DNA of 35,998 nt from Meiothermus sp. Lineage in GTDB: Bacteria; Deinococcota; Deinococci; Deinococcales; Thermaceae. Position numbers and translations under genes: made by a program. Below are positions 17,617 to 25,788 of the stretch, one piece after another (position 1 is the first letter of the stretch; every line of letters starts with the position of its first letter). Location of the stretch: positions 1 through 35,998 of the forward strand of contig NZ_JANXCG010000094.1 of NCBI RefSeq assembly GCF_025060375.1, given 5' to 3'. The notes below the pieces were generated by a model. That model saw only the letters and a program-made list of their open reading frames with translations, did not search any database and was not told where the DNA came from.

Positions 17617-18276
17617 CTAAACCCGAGCGGCCTCCAGAAGGCTTCGGGCCACCAGGTCGCGAAAGTAGTGGATGTGGGCTCGAGCCGCTCTGGCGGCCTG
17701 CTCGGGGTCGCGCGCCCTCAGGGCGGCAAGAATGGCCCAGTGCTGCTCACGGGTTCTGGGGTGCTGGGAGAGGGTGCGCTGGAAGCCACGGGCCAGCACC
17801 AGGCTCGAGCGCAGCCCAGCGTAGATGCGGGCTAGGGTTTTGTGGTGAGCGGCCTCTACCAAAGCGGTGTGAAAGGCGAAGTCCACCTGCATCTGCTTGG
17901 TGTAGTCCTCGGGGGGAAGGGCCTCCAGGGTACGCAGTAGCCCCCCGAGGGTCTCCAGTTCGGCCGCGCTGGCCCGCTGGGCGGCCAGGGCGGCGGCCTC
18001 GCTCTCGAGGAGGGCCCGCACCTCGTAGACCTCCTGCACCTCCGCTGGGGAGAGCATCCGTACCCGCGCGCCTTTGCCCGGGGACAGCTCCACCAGCCCT
18101 TCCTGGGCCAGCCGTTGCAGGGCCTCGCGCACCGGGGTGCGGCTTACCCCGAGTTCCCGGGCCAGCCCGGCCTCAAGGATGCGGGTCCCGGGGGACAGAA
18201 GGCCCCCCAGGATGGCTTCCCTCAGGTGGGCGTAGGCCGCCTCACGCACCGAGTGGGGTCGCTCAAAGGGGGGCAT
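17617..18276 (-). CDS. GntR-family regulator, FadR/FCD subgroup, of the proline catabolism operon
   Basis: Winged-helix transcription factor with a C-terminal FCD ligand-binding domain. The DNA-binding part is ARELGVSRTPVREALQRLAQEGLVEL (about 41-66 from the start chosen), the usual GntR recognition region. The FCD domain has FAFHTALVEAAHH and a late HWAILAALRARD...AHIHYFRD segment with the metal-binding histidines of this subgroup. I chose ATG 18276 (MPPFERPHSVREAAY, 219 residues). A longer TTG start at 18297 would place the palindromic operator inside the coding sequence. It is the first gene of the operon with proline dehydrogenase and P5C dehydrogenase, so it probably regulates both itself and them. 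The effector (proline, P5C or glutamate) is not visible. Confidence 0.93.
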   Translation of the reverse strand: MPPFERPHSVREAAYAHLREAILGGLLSPGTRILEAGLARELGVSRTPVREALQRLAQEGLVELSPGKGARVRMLSPAEVQEVYEVRALLESEAAALAAQRASAAELETLGGLLRTLEALPPEDYTKQMQVDFAFHTALVEAAHHKTLARIYAGLRSSLVLARGFQRTLSQHPRTREQHWAILAALRARDPEQAARAARAHIHYFRDLVARSLLEAARV

Positions 18277-18278
18277 AT

Positions 18279-18295
18279 GCGTATACAGTATACGC
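18279..18295. promoter_or_regulatory. 17-bp palindromic operator at the GntR gene start
   Basis: GCGTATAC-A-GTATACGC is a perfect inverted repeat ending two bases before the ATG at 18276. It contains GTATAC twice; GT-nn-AC cores are typical of FadR/FCD-type GntR regulators. TATACT inside it could be the -10 box, so a bound regulator would block initiation. The divergent alaX gene starts 43 bp away and could share the site. Confidence 0.75.
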
Positions 18296-18338
18296 AAGAC
18301 CCATTGACGCCGGTCCCCTTTGCCTGGAGCCTGAGGTC

Positions 18339-19505
18339 ATGCGGTTGTACTGGGAAGCGCCCTATCAGGAGGAGTTTGAAGCCCAGGTGGTGAGGGCTTG
18401 GAGTGAGGGGGGGGCCCACTACGCGGTGCTGGACCGGACCCTTTTCTACCCCGACGCTGGGGGTCAGCCCTGCGATACCGGAACCCTGGGGGAAGCAGCG
18501 GTACTGGAGGTGCAGGAGAGGGACGGGGAGATTGTCCATCGCCTGGAGCGTCCCTTGCGGGAGGGAGAGCGGGTGCTAGGGCGGCTTGACTGGGCCCGGC
18601 GCTACCGGCACATGCAGCGGCATACCGCCGAGCACATTCTGGGGCAGGCCTTCCTAAGGGTGGGAGGCTGGCAGGTGCGGGCGGTCAACATGAAGGGGAC
18701 GGTGTGCACCGTGGACCTGGATGGCCCGCCGGAGGAGAGGGTGGTGCGCCAGGCCGAGGCCCTGGCCAACGGGGCGGTCTACGCCAACACCGAAGTGCGC
18801 AGCTACTTCCTGGATGAGGCCGAGGCTGCCCACCACGGGCTGCGCAGGCACCCCAGCCCCAAGGTGGAGGGGCGTTTTCGCGTGGTGGAGGTGGTGGGCT
18901 GGGACAAGGTGCCCTGTGGGGGGCTGCACGTGGCCCGCAGCGGGGAGGCCGGGCCGATCAAGGTCCTCAAGTTTGAGCGGCATAAGGGGGGTACCCGCGT
19001 CCACTTCACGGCGGGCTGGGAGGCCCTGGAGCTCTTCGATCAGGAGCATCGCCTGCTCCAGCGGCTAGGGGAGAGGTTCAGCACCGGGCCTTTAGACGTG
19101 GAGAGGCCAATTGCCAGCCTGCAAGAGGGCTTCTATAAGCTGCGCGCCGAGCAGGCCCTTCTGAGAGATGAGCTGGCCGAGCGCATCATGCGGGAGCTTC
19201 TGGCCGACTTCCCTGGTCTCACCATCTGGGCCCAGGTGCCGGACTGGGCGCTGGAGATGGTGGGCAAGCGGCTGGCGGAGTGGCCAGGAGTGCTGGCCCT
19301 TCTGGTGGCCCAGGCCGGGGGAAGGACCCGGTACGCCCTCCTGAAGCACAAAAGCCGTCAGGAGGACCTGGGGGCCCTCTGGGAGGCAGTTTTGAAGCCC
19401 CTGGGGGCTCGAGGGGGTGGCGCTTTAGTCAAACTGGGCTCGCTCAGCGCACCGCCGCACGTGGCCTTGGAAGCCTTCCGCAGCCACGTGGCCCCCATGG
19501 GGTAG
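18339..19505 (+). CDS. alaX: Free-standing alanyl-tRNA editing protein (AlaX-L type, with DHHA1-like C-terminus)
   Basis: Trans-acting editing enzyme that removes Ser or Gly wrongly attached to tRNA(Ala), homologous to the editing part of AlaRS. FYPDAGGQPCDTG is at 36-48. Zinc ligands are His95 and His99 (HTAEH) and Cys193 and His197 (CGGLH), followed by GEAGPIKVLKFERHKGGTRVHF. Residues from about 235 on (EHRLLQRLGERF onwards) look like the linker and DHHA1-like domain, so this is the long form. 388 residues with the ATG at 18339. It is divergent from the GntR gene and its stop codon lies ten bases before glpD. Confidence 0.93.
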   Translation: MRLYWEAPYQEEFEAQVVRAWSEGGAHYAVLDRTLFYPDAGGQPCDTGTLGEAAVLEVQERDGEIVHRLERPLREGERVLGRLDWARRYRHMQRHTAEHILGQAFLRVGGWQVRAVNMKGTVCTVDLDGPPEERVVRQAEALANGAVYANTEVRSYFLDEAEAAHHGLRRHPSPKVEGRFRVVEVVGWDKVPCGGLHVARSGEAGPIKVLKFERHKGGTRVHFTAGWEALELFDQEHRLLQRLGERFSTGPLDVERPIASLQEGFYKLRAEQALLRDELAERIMRELLADFPGLTIWAQVPDWALEMVGKRLAEWPGVLALLVAQAGGRTRYALLKHKSRQEDLGALWEAVLKPLGARGGGALVKLGSLSAPPHVALEAFRSHVAPMG

Positions 19506-19515
19506 GCTATAGCCT
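19504..19515. promoter_or_regulatory. 12-bp palindrome between alaX stop and glpD start
   Basis: AGGCTATAGCCT is a perfect palindrome that overlaps the alaX TAG and ends directly at the glpD ATG. TAGGCT (19503-19508) also fits a -10 box seven bases before the start, so glpD could have its own leaderless promoter with an operator on top. Confidence 0.4.
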
Positions 19516-21114
19516 ATGGACCGCGCCGAACTGTTGGATCGGCTTGCCCAGGAGACCTTTGACCTGCTGGTGGTGGGTGGAGGGGCCAGCGGGGCCGGGG
19601 TGGCTCTTGAAGCGGCCTTGCGGGGCCTTCGGGTGGCCCTGGTGGAGCGCTACGACTTTGCCGAAGGCACCTCGAGCCGCAGCACCAAGCTTATCCACGG
19701 AGGGGTGCGGTATTTGGAGCTTGCGGTGAAGACCCGGGACCCGGTGCAGCTCAACCTGGTGCGGGACGCCCTTCGGGAGCGGGCCATCCTGCTTCGGCTG
19801 GCCCCCCATCTGGCGCGCCCCCTGTGGCTGCTCACCCCGCTTTACCGGCCCCTCGAGCTGCCCTACTACTACCTAGGCCTCAAGCTGTACGACCTCTTGG
19901 CTGGCAAGGCCCGCCTGGCTCCGGCACGGCTGACCCCTAGGCGGGAGGCCCTGGAGCTTTTTCCCGCCCTCAACCCGGTGGGACTCAAAGGGGCGGTGGC
20001 CTACCAGGATGGTCAGTTCGACGACGCCCGGTACAACCTGGAGCTGGCCCTCACCGCCCTGGCCCACGGGGCGGTGGTGCTCAACCACGCGCGGGTGACC
20101 GGGCTTGTCAAGGTTGGCGGACGGCTCGCCGGAGCGGTGGTGCAGGACCGCCTCGGGGGGCGGGAGGTGGAGGTCATGGCCCGCGGGGTGGTCAACGCCA
20201 CCGGGCCCTTCGCCGATGCCCTGAGGCGGATGGACGACCCCGAGGCTCCCCCCATCATCGCCCCGAGTTCCGGGGTGCACCTGGTGCTGGACGGAAAGTA
20301 CACTCCCCCGCAGACCGGCCTGCTGGTGCCCAGGACCGAGGACGGGCGGGTGCTCTTCGTGCTACCCTGGCGGGGTGCAACCCTGGTGGGCACCACCGAC
20401 AACCCCTCGGCGCTCCACGACCATCCCCCGGTGAGCGAGGAGGAGGTGGGCTACATCCTGCGCCAGGTACGCCCCTACCTGGGCGAGATACCCCGCTCGG
20501 CGGTGCGTGCGGCCTGGTCGGGTTTGCGGCCGCTGGTGGCCCGGGGGGCCGCCGATACCGCCCGGCTGGCCCGCGACCACCTGATAGAGGAGCGCCCCTC
20601 GGGCCTCATCAGCCTGGTTGGGGGTAAGTGGACCACCTACCGCAAGATGGCCCAGGACCTGGTGGATTACGCGGTAGGCCGGTTGGGGCTCCAGGCGGGG
20701 CCTTCCCGGAGCGCGGAGACCCCTTTGGTGGGCGGGCAGGGGTTTGACCCGGAGGGCGCCCGAAGGCTTGAGGAGATAGGTCTTCCTCCCCAGGTGGCCC
20801 AGCACCTGCACCAGGCCTACGGGGCCCGGGCCCCCCAGGTGGCCCAGCTCGCCCTGGAGGGCTACGGGGCGCCCCTGGTGGAGGGCTGGCCTTACCTGGA
20901 GGCTGAGGTGGTCTACGCAGCCCGCTTTGAGATGGCCCAGACCCCTCTGGACGTTCTGGCCCGCCGCACCCGGCTGGCTTTCCTGGATACCCAGGCTGCC
21001 CTGGCCGCCTTGGCACGGGTAGGGGAGCTTCTGGGGAAGGAGCTGGGGTGGACCCAGGAGGAGCGGCAGCGGCGGATGGAGGAGGGGAGGGACCAGCTTT
21101 TGACCGCGCTGTAG
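19516..21114 (+). CDS. glpD: Aerobic glycerol-3-phosphate dehydrogenase (FAD-dependent)
   Basis: Oxidises sn-glycerol 3-phosphate to dihydroxyacetone phosphate and feeds electrons to the quinone pool; peripheral membrane enzyme of glycerol and lipid metabolism. The FAD-binding VVGGGASGAGVALEAALRG is at 19-37, followed by EGTSSRSTKLIHGGVRYLE, the GlpD signature. Later blocks are ALNPVGLKGAVAYQDGQFDD, NATGPFAD, LPWRGATLVGTTD, AAWSGLRPLV and LISLVGGKWTTYRKMA. The C-terminal 130 residues form the DAO C-terminal helical domain (FEMAQTPLDVLARRTRLAFLD). The 532 residues are normal. No glpK, glpF or glp regulator is in the window. It converges with the PIG-L gene with 4 bp between. Confidence 0.96.
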   Translation: MDRAELLDRLAQETFDLLVVGGGASGAGVALEAALRGLRVALVERYDFAEGTSSRSTKLIHGGVRYLELAVKTRDPVQLNLVRDALRERAILLRLAPHLARPLWLLTPLYRPLELPYYYLGLKLYDLLAGKARLAPARLTPRREALELFPALNPVGLKGAVAYQDGQFDDARYNLELALTALAHGAVVLNHARVTGLVKVGGRLAGAVVQDRLGGREVEVMARGVVNATGPFADALRRMDDPEAPPIIAPSSGVHLVLDGKYTPPQTGLLVPRTEDGRVLFVLPWRGATLVGTTDNPSALHDHPPVSEEEVGYILRQVRPYLGEIPRSAVRAAWSGLRPLVARGAADTARLARDHLIEERPSGLISLVGGKWTTYRKMAQDLVDYAVGRLGLQAGPSRSAETPLVGGQGFDPEGARRLEEIGLPPQVAQHLHQAYGARAPQVAQLALEGYGAPLVEGWPYLEAEVVYAARFEMAQTPLDVLARRTRLAFLDTQAALAALARVGELLGKELGWTQEERQRRMEEGRDQLLTAL

Positions 21115-21118
21115 GGGC

Positions 21119-21895
21119 TCAGAGCCCCGCCAGCAGGTCTAGGGGTTCCTTTGGGAAGGCCCCGCGGAGCCCTCCCAGGGCGAAGCACTCCTCCTCCAAA
21201 AGCCCCGGCCAGTCCTCCAGAATCCGCTCGAAGCCCTCCTCTGGCCCGATTTGGGAGCGGTGGGCCAGGAGCGCTGCCCGGATGGTCTGGGCGTGGGGCC
21301 GCACGTCCACCCGCACCGCGATGGAATCGGAGGATACCCCATAGCGGTCGGGGTCAAAGCGGGTCCGGGCCACCCGCTCCCTGGGTCGCACTGGGAAGAA
21401 CAGGCGCCGGGGGGGCTCGTCCATCCGGTTGCCGGCTCGCCAGAAGGCCCCCAGGGTGGCCCGGTGGAGGTGGATGTGGTCTGGGTGGCCGTAGTAGCCC
21501 TTCGGGTCAAAGCCGATGACCACATGGGGCCGGAGCCGCACGATCTGCTCCAGCACCGCTTCCTCCACCTCCTCCAGGCTTTGGTGGATGAGGCCCCGGG
21601 GGTTGGCCTGGGCCACCTCGAGCGGATACCCCGAGTCCTGATAGCCCAAAAAGATGGGCGGCTTCAGGCCCAAAACCTGGCAGGCGGCCTCCAGTTCAGC
21701 CTGCCGCAGCCGTCCCCGGGCCTCCCCCTTGGGGTAGCGGCCAGGGTCTATGTCCGGGTGGCGGATCTCCCCCTGCTCCCCCCGGGTGGCGCAGACCAGG
21801 TAGACCGAGTGGCCCATGGAGGCGCACCAGGCCAGGGTACCCCCGCAGAAGAACGACTCGTCGTCGGGGTGGGCGAAGACGGCCAGAAGGCGCAC
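21119..21895 (-). CDS. PIG-L (LmbE) family zinc deacetylase
   Basis: Metal-dependent de-N-acetylase fold. AHPDDE is at 8-13 and HPDH at 137-140, the zinc-binding and catalytic elements; CATRGEQGEIRHPD around 35-48 also fits. 258 residues, GTG start at 21895, no signal peptide, hence cytosolic. Relatives remove acetyl groups from N-acetylglucosamine conjugates such as GlcNAc-malate (bacillithiol, BshB), GlcNAc-inositol (mycothiol, MshB) or GlcNAc-PI. The phylum makes bacillithiol, so a BshB2-like role is possible, but no bshA or bshC is near. It is the last gene of the seven-gene operon, six bases after meaB, and could act on that operon's substrate instead. Confidence 0.88.
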   Translation of the reverse strand: MRLLAVFAHPDDESFFCGGTLAWCASMGHSVYLVCATRGEQGEIRHPDIDPGRYPKGEARGRLRQAELEAACQVLGLKPPIFLGYQDSGYPLEVAQANPRGLIHQSLEEVEEAVLEQIVRLRPHVVIGFDPKGYYGHPDHIHLHRATLGAFWRAGNRMDEPPRRLFFPVRPRERVARTRFDPDRYGVSSDSIAVRVDVRPHAQTIRAALLAHRSQIGPEEGFERILEDWPGLLEEECFALGGLRGAFPKEPLDLLAGL

Positions 21896-21901
21896 GGGTT
21901 C

Positions 21902-22831
21902 CTATCCGGTTCCCACACCGCGGGGGAGACCCATCAGCTCCATGGCTGCCTCCTCCGGGCTCAACTCCCCCCGGGCCACCCGGGCGATTAGGGCCTGGCC
22001 CTCCTGGGTCTTGCGGCGGCCCCACTCCTGGATCACGCTCTCCACCTCAAACCGCGCCCGCTCGAGCCGGTCGGCCTCGAGCAGGCCGTGCGCAAGCAGG
22101 TGCTGGTGATGAGCCTCTATGGCCTCAAACAGCTCGGGGATGCCTTCGGCCTTGGGGGCCACCGCGGTGAGCACCGGTGGCTTCCAGCCCCCCGGGCGAG
22201 GAGCGGCCAGCTCCAGGGTGGTTTTGAGTTCCTGTACGATGCGCTCTCCTCCGGGTAGGTCAAACTTGTTGACCACAAAGACATCCGCGATCTCCATCAC
22301 TCCGGCCTTGAAGGCCTGCACCGCATCCCCTGCTGCAGGGGTGAGCACCAGTACCGTGGTGTCGGCTACCCTGGCGATATCTACCTCGCTTTGCCCCACC
22401 CCTACAGTTTCCACGAAGATGCGGTCAAAGCCGAAGGCCTCGAGCAGGGTCAGGGTGGCCACGGTGGCCCCAGCCAGCCCGCCCAGTGCCCCCCGGCTGG
22501 CCAGGGAGCGGATGTAGACCATGGGGTCTTGGTGGTGGCGCATCATGCGGATACGGTCGCCCAGGATGGCCCCGCCGGTGAAGGGGCTGCTGGGGTCCAC
22601 CGCCAGCACCGCAACCCGCTCACCCCGCTTGCGGGCCTCCTCGATGAGCCGGTCGGTGAGGCTGCTCTTGCCGGCCCCAGGGCTTCCGGTGAGGCCCACC
22701 ACCCGGGCCCTGCCCTGGCCCCGGAGCCGCCGCAGCAAGGCCTGCCCTTCGGGGTAGCCGGCCTCTACCAGGGTGATGGCCCGGGCCAGTGCGCGGGCGT
22801 CTTGGGCCAGAAAGCGCTCGTAGAGGCTCAT
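21902..22831 (-). CDS. meaB: MeaB/ArgK-type G3E GTPase (methylmalonyl-CoA mutase chaperone)
   Basis: GTPase that loads cobalamin onto and protects adenosylcobalamin mutases such as methylmalonyl-CoA mutase. Walker A GSPGAGKSS is at 49-57, then AVDPSSPFTGGAILGDRIRM, VETVGVGQSEVDIA and the base-specificity motif NKFD, all typical of MeaB. 309 residues, close to the family norm. The ATG overlaps the ridA stop codon (ATGA), indicating translational coupling. No mutase or B12 gene is in the window, so its client lies elsewhere. The link with a CoA-transferase and an importer suggests that the imported acid enters through propionyl- or methylmalonyl-type CoA intermediates; this is inference. Confidence 0.94.
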   Translation of the reverse strand: MSLYERFLAQDARALARAITLVEAGYPEGQALLRRLRGQGRARVVGLTGSPGAGKSSLTDRLIEEARKRGERVAVLAVDPSSPFTGGAILGDRIRMMRHHQDPMVYIRSLASRGALGGLAGATVATLTLLEAFGFDRIFVETVGVGQSEVDIARVADTTVLVLTPAAGDAVQAFKAGVMEIADVFVVNKFDLPGGERIVQELKTTLELAAPRPGGWKPPVLTAVAPKAEGIPELFEAIEAHHQHLLAHGLLEADRLERARFEVESVIQEWGRRKTQEGQALIARVARGELSPEEAAMELMGLPRGVGTG

Positions 22832-23202
22832 AGGAGGGCGATGCAGGCCACCTCAACCCTCACGTTGCGGGGCAGGCGGGCCACCTGCACCGTGGCGCGG
22901 GCAGGGTAGGGCTCGCGCACGTACTGGGCGTAGACTTGGTTGAAGGCCGGGAAGTCGTCCATATCGGCCAGGTAGCAGGTGGTTTGCACCACCTTCTCCC
23001 AGGAGCTCCCGGCCGCCTCCAGCACCGCGGCCAGGTTGCGCATCACCTGGTGGGTCTGGGCCTCCACGCCGCCCTCAACCAGCTCCCCCGAGGGGGTAAG
23101 CGGTATCTGGCCGGAGCAAAAGACCATCCCCCCCGCCACGATAGCCTGGCTGTAGGGGCCGATGGCCTGAGGGGCCTTGGGGGTCTGTACGGGTTTCACC
23201 AT
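22828..23202 (-). CDS. ridA: RidA family reactive enamine/imine deaminase
   Basis: Hydrolyses reactive 2-aminoacrylate-like enamines and imines formed by PLP enzymes and amino acid oxidation. 124 residues; IGPYSQAIVAGGMVFCSGQIPL is typical and Arg102 in PARATVQVARLP matches the catalytic Arg105 of E. coli RidA. ATG at 23202, 26 bp after the binding-protein gene. Its place inside an importer operon suggests that the imported compound yields an imine, or that this is one of the Rid subfamilies with a pathway-specific role. Confidence 0.94.
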   Translation of the reverse strand: MVKPVQTPKAPQAIGPYSQAIVAGGMVFCSGQIPLTPSGELVEGGVEAQTHQVMRNLAAVLEAAGSSWEKVVQTTCYLADMDDFPAFNQVYAQYVREPYPARATVQVARLPRNVRVEVACIALL

Positions 23203-23228
23203 GCCTAAAGCTTATACCAGAGGAGCCC

Positions 23229-24224
23229 TTAGGGCTTGGGCACCCGGTCCACAAAGGCGTTGGTGTAGGTTTTTTTGAGGTCAATCTGCGACCGGGCCAC
23301 CGCCTCATCGAAGCCGGAGAGCACCACCAGAGGACGCAAGGGGGCGCTGTCGCTGAAACGGCCTGTTTTGGAGAACATCTCTGTGGAGTTCCTGAGCACC
23401 TGCAGGTAGAGTTCCCGGTCGCCCAAGAAGTACTCCTCGGGGAGTACCCGGGCGATCTCCTCAGCGCTTTTGCCCTGCATCCAGCGCAGGCCCCGGACCA
23501 TCGCGTTGACCAGTTTTTGGGCGGTCTCGGGGTTGCGCTCGAGCCATCCCCGGGTGGTGTAGAGCACCGCCGCAGGGTACTCCCCGCCGAAGACCGCCCG
23601 GGCCCCCTGGGCCGTGCGGGTATCGGCCAGCACCCGGATCAGACCGCGCCGCTGGAGCAGGGTGATGGCCGGGTCCACGTTGACGATGGCGTCAATTTGG
23701 CGCCGCTCCACCGCCGCTACCGCTTGGGCGCCGGTGCCCACCCCGATCACCGCCACGTCGGTGGGCCGGAGACCGGCCTTGATGAGCCAGTGGTTGAGGT
23801 AGAAGTTGGTGGATGAGCCGGGTGCGGTCACCCCCACCCGCATGCCCTTGAGGTCGGCGATGCCCTGAACTCTCTCTAGGTCGGTTCGCACGCCCAGCAC
23901 CACCCCAGGGTAGCGCCCCACCTCCACGAAGGCCGTGATGTCGCGGCCCTGGGCCTGCATCTGGATGGTGTGGTCGTAAAAGCCCATCACCACGTCGGCG
24001 GAGCCGCCGTTGAGGGCGGCCAGGGCCCGCGAGCCCGCCTGCAGGTCCTGGATCACCACCTCCAGGCCTTCCTGCTGGAAGTAGCCGAGCCGCTCCACCA
24101 ACGTAAGCGGCAGGTAGACCACCGCGGTCTTCCCCCCCACTGCCAAAACCACCCGCCGCTGCTGGGCGAAGGCCATCCCCAGAAGAAGCACCAACCCGAA
24201 GACCAGTAGCAGGATTTTCCTCAT
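23229..24224 (-). CDS. ABC transporter substrate-binding protein, NMT1/SsuA type
   Basis: Extracytoplasmic solute-binding component. A signal peptide MRKILLLVFGLVLLLGMAFA with probable cleavage after residue 20 and no lipobox is followed by VVLAVGGKTAVVYLPLTLVERLGYFQQEGL, the NMT1/THI5-SsuA fold start. IADLKGMRVGVTAPGSSTNFYLNHWLIKAGL and AVERRQIDAIVNVDPAITLL are characteristic later blocks. 331 residues. The family binds aliphatic sulfonates, taurine, nitrate, pyrimidine precursors, phthalate and other small acids, so the ligand cannot be named. It lies 9 bp after the permease gene. Confidence 0.93.
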   Translation of the reverse strand: MRKILLLVFGLVLLLGMAFAQQRRVVLAVGGKTAVVYLPLTLVERLGYFQQEGLEVVIQDLQAGSRALAALNGGSADVVMGFYDHTIQMQAQGRDITAFVEVGRYPGVVLGVRTDLERVQGIADLKGMRVGVTAPGSSTNFYLNHWLIKAGLRPTDVAVIGVGTGAQAVAAVERRQIDAIVNVDPAITLLQRRGLIRVLADTRTAQGARAVFGGEYPAAVLYTTRGWLERNPETAQKLVNAMVRGLRWMQGKSAEEIARVLPEEYFLGDRELYLQVLRNSTEMFSKTGRFSDSAPLRPLVVLSGFDEAVARSQIDLKKTYTNAFVDRVPKP

Positions 24225-24233
24225 CGCGTCCTC

Positions 24234-25010
24234 CTACACTTGGTTTTCGACCGCCTGGGGCCGCCAGCGCAGTAGCCTAGCCTCTACCCGGCTCACCAGG
24301 TGGTCGAGTACCAGCACAAAGGCCATCAGCACCGCGATTCCGGCAAAGACGCCGGTGGTGTCGAAGACCCCTTCGGCCTGCTGGATAACATAGCCAAGCC
24401 CCGCGGCTGAACCCAGGTACTCGCCGATCACCGCACCAATCACCGCAAAGCCGATGGAGGTGCGCAGCGAGCTGAAAATCCAGCTCGCCGCCGAGGGCAG
24501 GTAGACGTGCCGGAGTAGCCTGCTCCCGTCGGCACCCAACATCCGGGCGTTGGCCAGCACCACTGGGTTAACCTCCCGCACCCCCTGGTAGGTGTTGAAG
24601 AAGGCCACGAAGAAGACCAGGGTGATGCCCAGGGCGATCATCTTGAGCATCCCCAGGCCAAACCAGATGGTGAAGATGGGGGCCAGCAGAACCCGGGGAA
24701 TGGAGTTGAGCGCCTTGATGTAGGGGTCCAGCACCGCCGCCACCGGGGGGGAGAGGGCCAGCCAGAGCCCCATCGCCACCCCGAGCAAGGTGCCGATGGC
24801 GAAGGCCAGGAGCATTTCCACCGAGGTCACCCAAAGGTGCCGGTAAATCTCGCCCTCGCTGAACCACTTGACAATCCGGGCGGCAATCTCGCTGGGCTGG
24901 GCAAAGTAGAGCTTGTCCAGGCGGCCGGTGCGGGCCCCCCACTCCCAAAGCCCCAGGAAGGCCAGCAGGATACCGAGCTGCCATAAGCGCACCCTAGCCT
25001 TGTTGGGCAT
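24234..25010 (-). CDS. ABC transporter permease, SsuC/TauC type
   Basis: Inner-membrane subunit of the importer, 258 residues, about six membrane helices beginning LWQLGILLAFLGLWEWGAR. The BPD_transp_1 coupling motif (EAA loop) is seen as ANARMLGADGSRLLRHVYLPSAASWIF. SIPRVLLAPIFTIWFGLGMLKMIALG is typical of the SsuC/TauC/NrtB group. The ATG at 25010 lies within the end of the ATPase gene (17-bp overlap), so the two are translationally coupled. Confidence 0.94.
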   Translation of the reverse strand: MPNKARVRLWQLGILLAFLGLWEWGARTGRLDKLYFAQPSEIAARIVKWFSEGEIYRHLWVTSVEMLLAFAIGTLLGVAMGLWLALSPPVAAVLDPYIKALNSIPRVLLAPIFTIWFGLGMLKMIALGITLVFFVAFFNTYQGVREVNPVVLANARMLGADGSRLLRHVYLPSAASWIFSSLRTSIGFAVIGAVIGEYLGSAAGLGYVIQQAEGVFDTTGVFAGIAVLMAFVLVLDHLVSRVEARLLRWRPQAVENQV

Positions 25011-25788
25011 AACTCTTCTGCACCTCCCCCCGCAACAGCGACCAGATCTCCTGGTGGATGCTCAAAAACTCCTCCGTGAGCCGGACCTCTGCCACATCGC
25101 GGGGCCGCCGCAGTGGGATGTGGAAGCTCCCGATGGGCCGGCTGGCCGGGCCTGCCGAGAGCACCACCACCCGGTCGGCCAGGGCGATGGCCTCCTCGAG
25201 GTCGTGGGTGATGAAGATGACCGACTTGCGGTCCTCCTGCCATAGGTCCAGAAGCAGGTTCTCCATCAGGTGGCGGGTCTGCACGTCCAGCGCCGAGAAG
25301 GGTTCGTCCATCAGCAACAGCCGGGGGTTGGTGATGAGCACCTGGGCCAGCCCGACCCGCTTTTTCATTCCGCCGGAGAGCTGGTGCGGGTAGCGGTCGC
25401 TGAAGCGGGCCAGCCCGACCCGCTCGAGCCAGGGCCTGGCGCGCTCACGGGCCTCTCTAAGCGGGACCCCGCGGAACACCAGGCCCATGGCGATGTTGTC
25501 CAGGGCTGTCTTCCAGGGCAGCAGGGCGTCCTGCTGGAACAGGTAGCCGGCCCTCCGATTGGGCCCCTCTACCGGCTCACCCATGGTGTAGACCTCGCCG
25601 GCAGAAGGGGGCAGGAGCCCGGCCACCACGTTCAGGATGGTGCTCTTCCCGCAACCCGTGGGCCCCACCAGGGCCAGGAACTCCCCTTCCGCCACCTCGA
25701 GGTCTACCCCCTGCACCGCCGTGTAATCGCCAAAGCGCACGGTCAGGCCCCGGAGCTCCACAGCTGTTTTGACCCTCGGTTCAACCAT
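24994..25788 (-). CDS. ABC transporter ATPase, SsuB/TauB type
   Basis: Cytosolic motor of the importer. Walker A GPTGCGKST is at 42-50 from the start chosen, the Q-loop in YLFQQDALLPWKTALDNIAMG (long form of SsuB/TauB/NrtD), signature LSGGMKKRVGLAQ, Walker B LLLMDEPFSALD and switch FITHDLEEAIALAD. I chose the ATG at 25788 (MVEPRVKTAVELRG, 264 residues). A further upstream in-frame start would lie inside the CoA-transferase gene and add non-family residues. With this start it overlaps the CoA-transferase stop by 8 bp. Second gene of the operon. Confidence 0.95.
   Translation of the reverse strand: MVEPRVKTAVELRGLTVRFGDYTAVQGVDLEVAEGEFLALVGPTGCGKSTILNVVAGLLPPSAGEVYTMGEPVEGPNRRAGYLFQQDALLPWKTALDNIAMGLVFRGVPLREARERARPWLERVGLARFSDRYPHQLSGGMKKRVGLAQVLITNPRLLLMDEPFSALDVQTRHLMENLLLDLWQEDRKSVIFITHDLEEAIALADRVVVLSAGPASRPIGSFHIPLRRPRDVAEVRLTEEFLSIHQEIWSLLRGEVQKSYAQQG

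Noticed and set aside
18277-18297. Upstream TTG start of the GntR gene
   Set aside because: It would translate the palindromic operator (RILYTH) and adds residues not usual for the family; ATG 18276 fits better.
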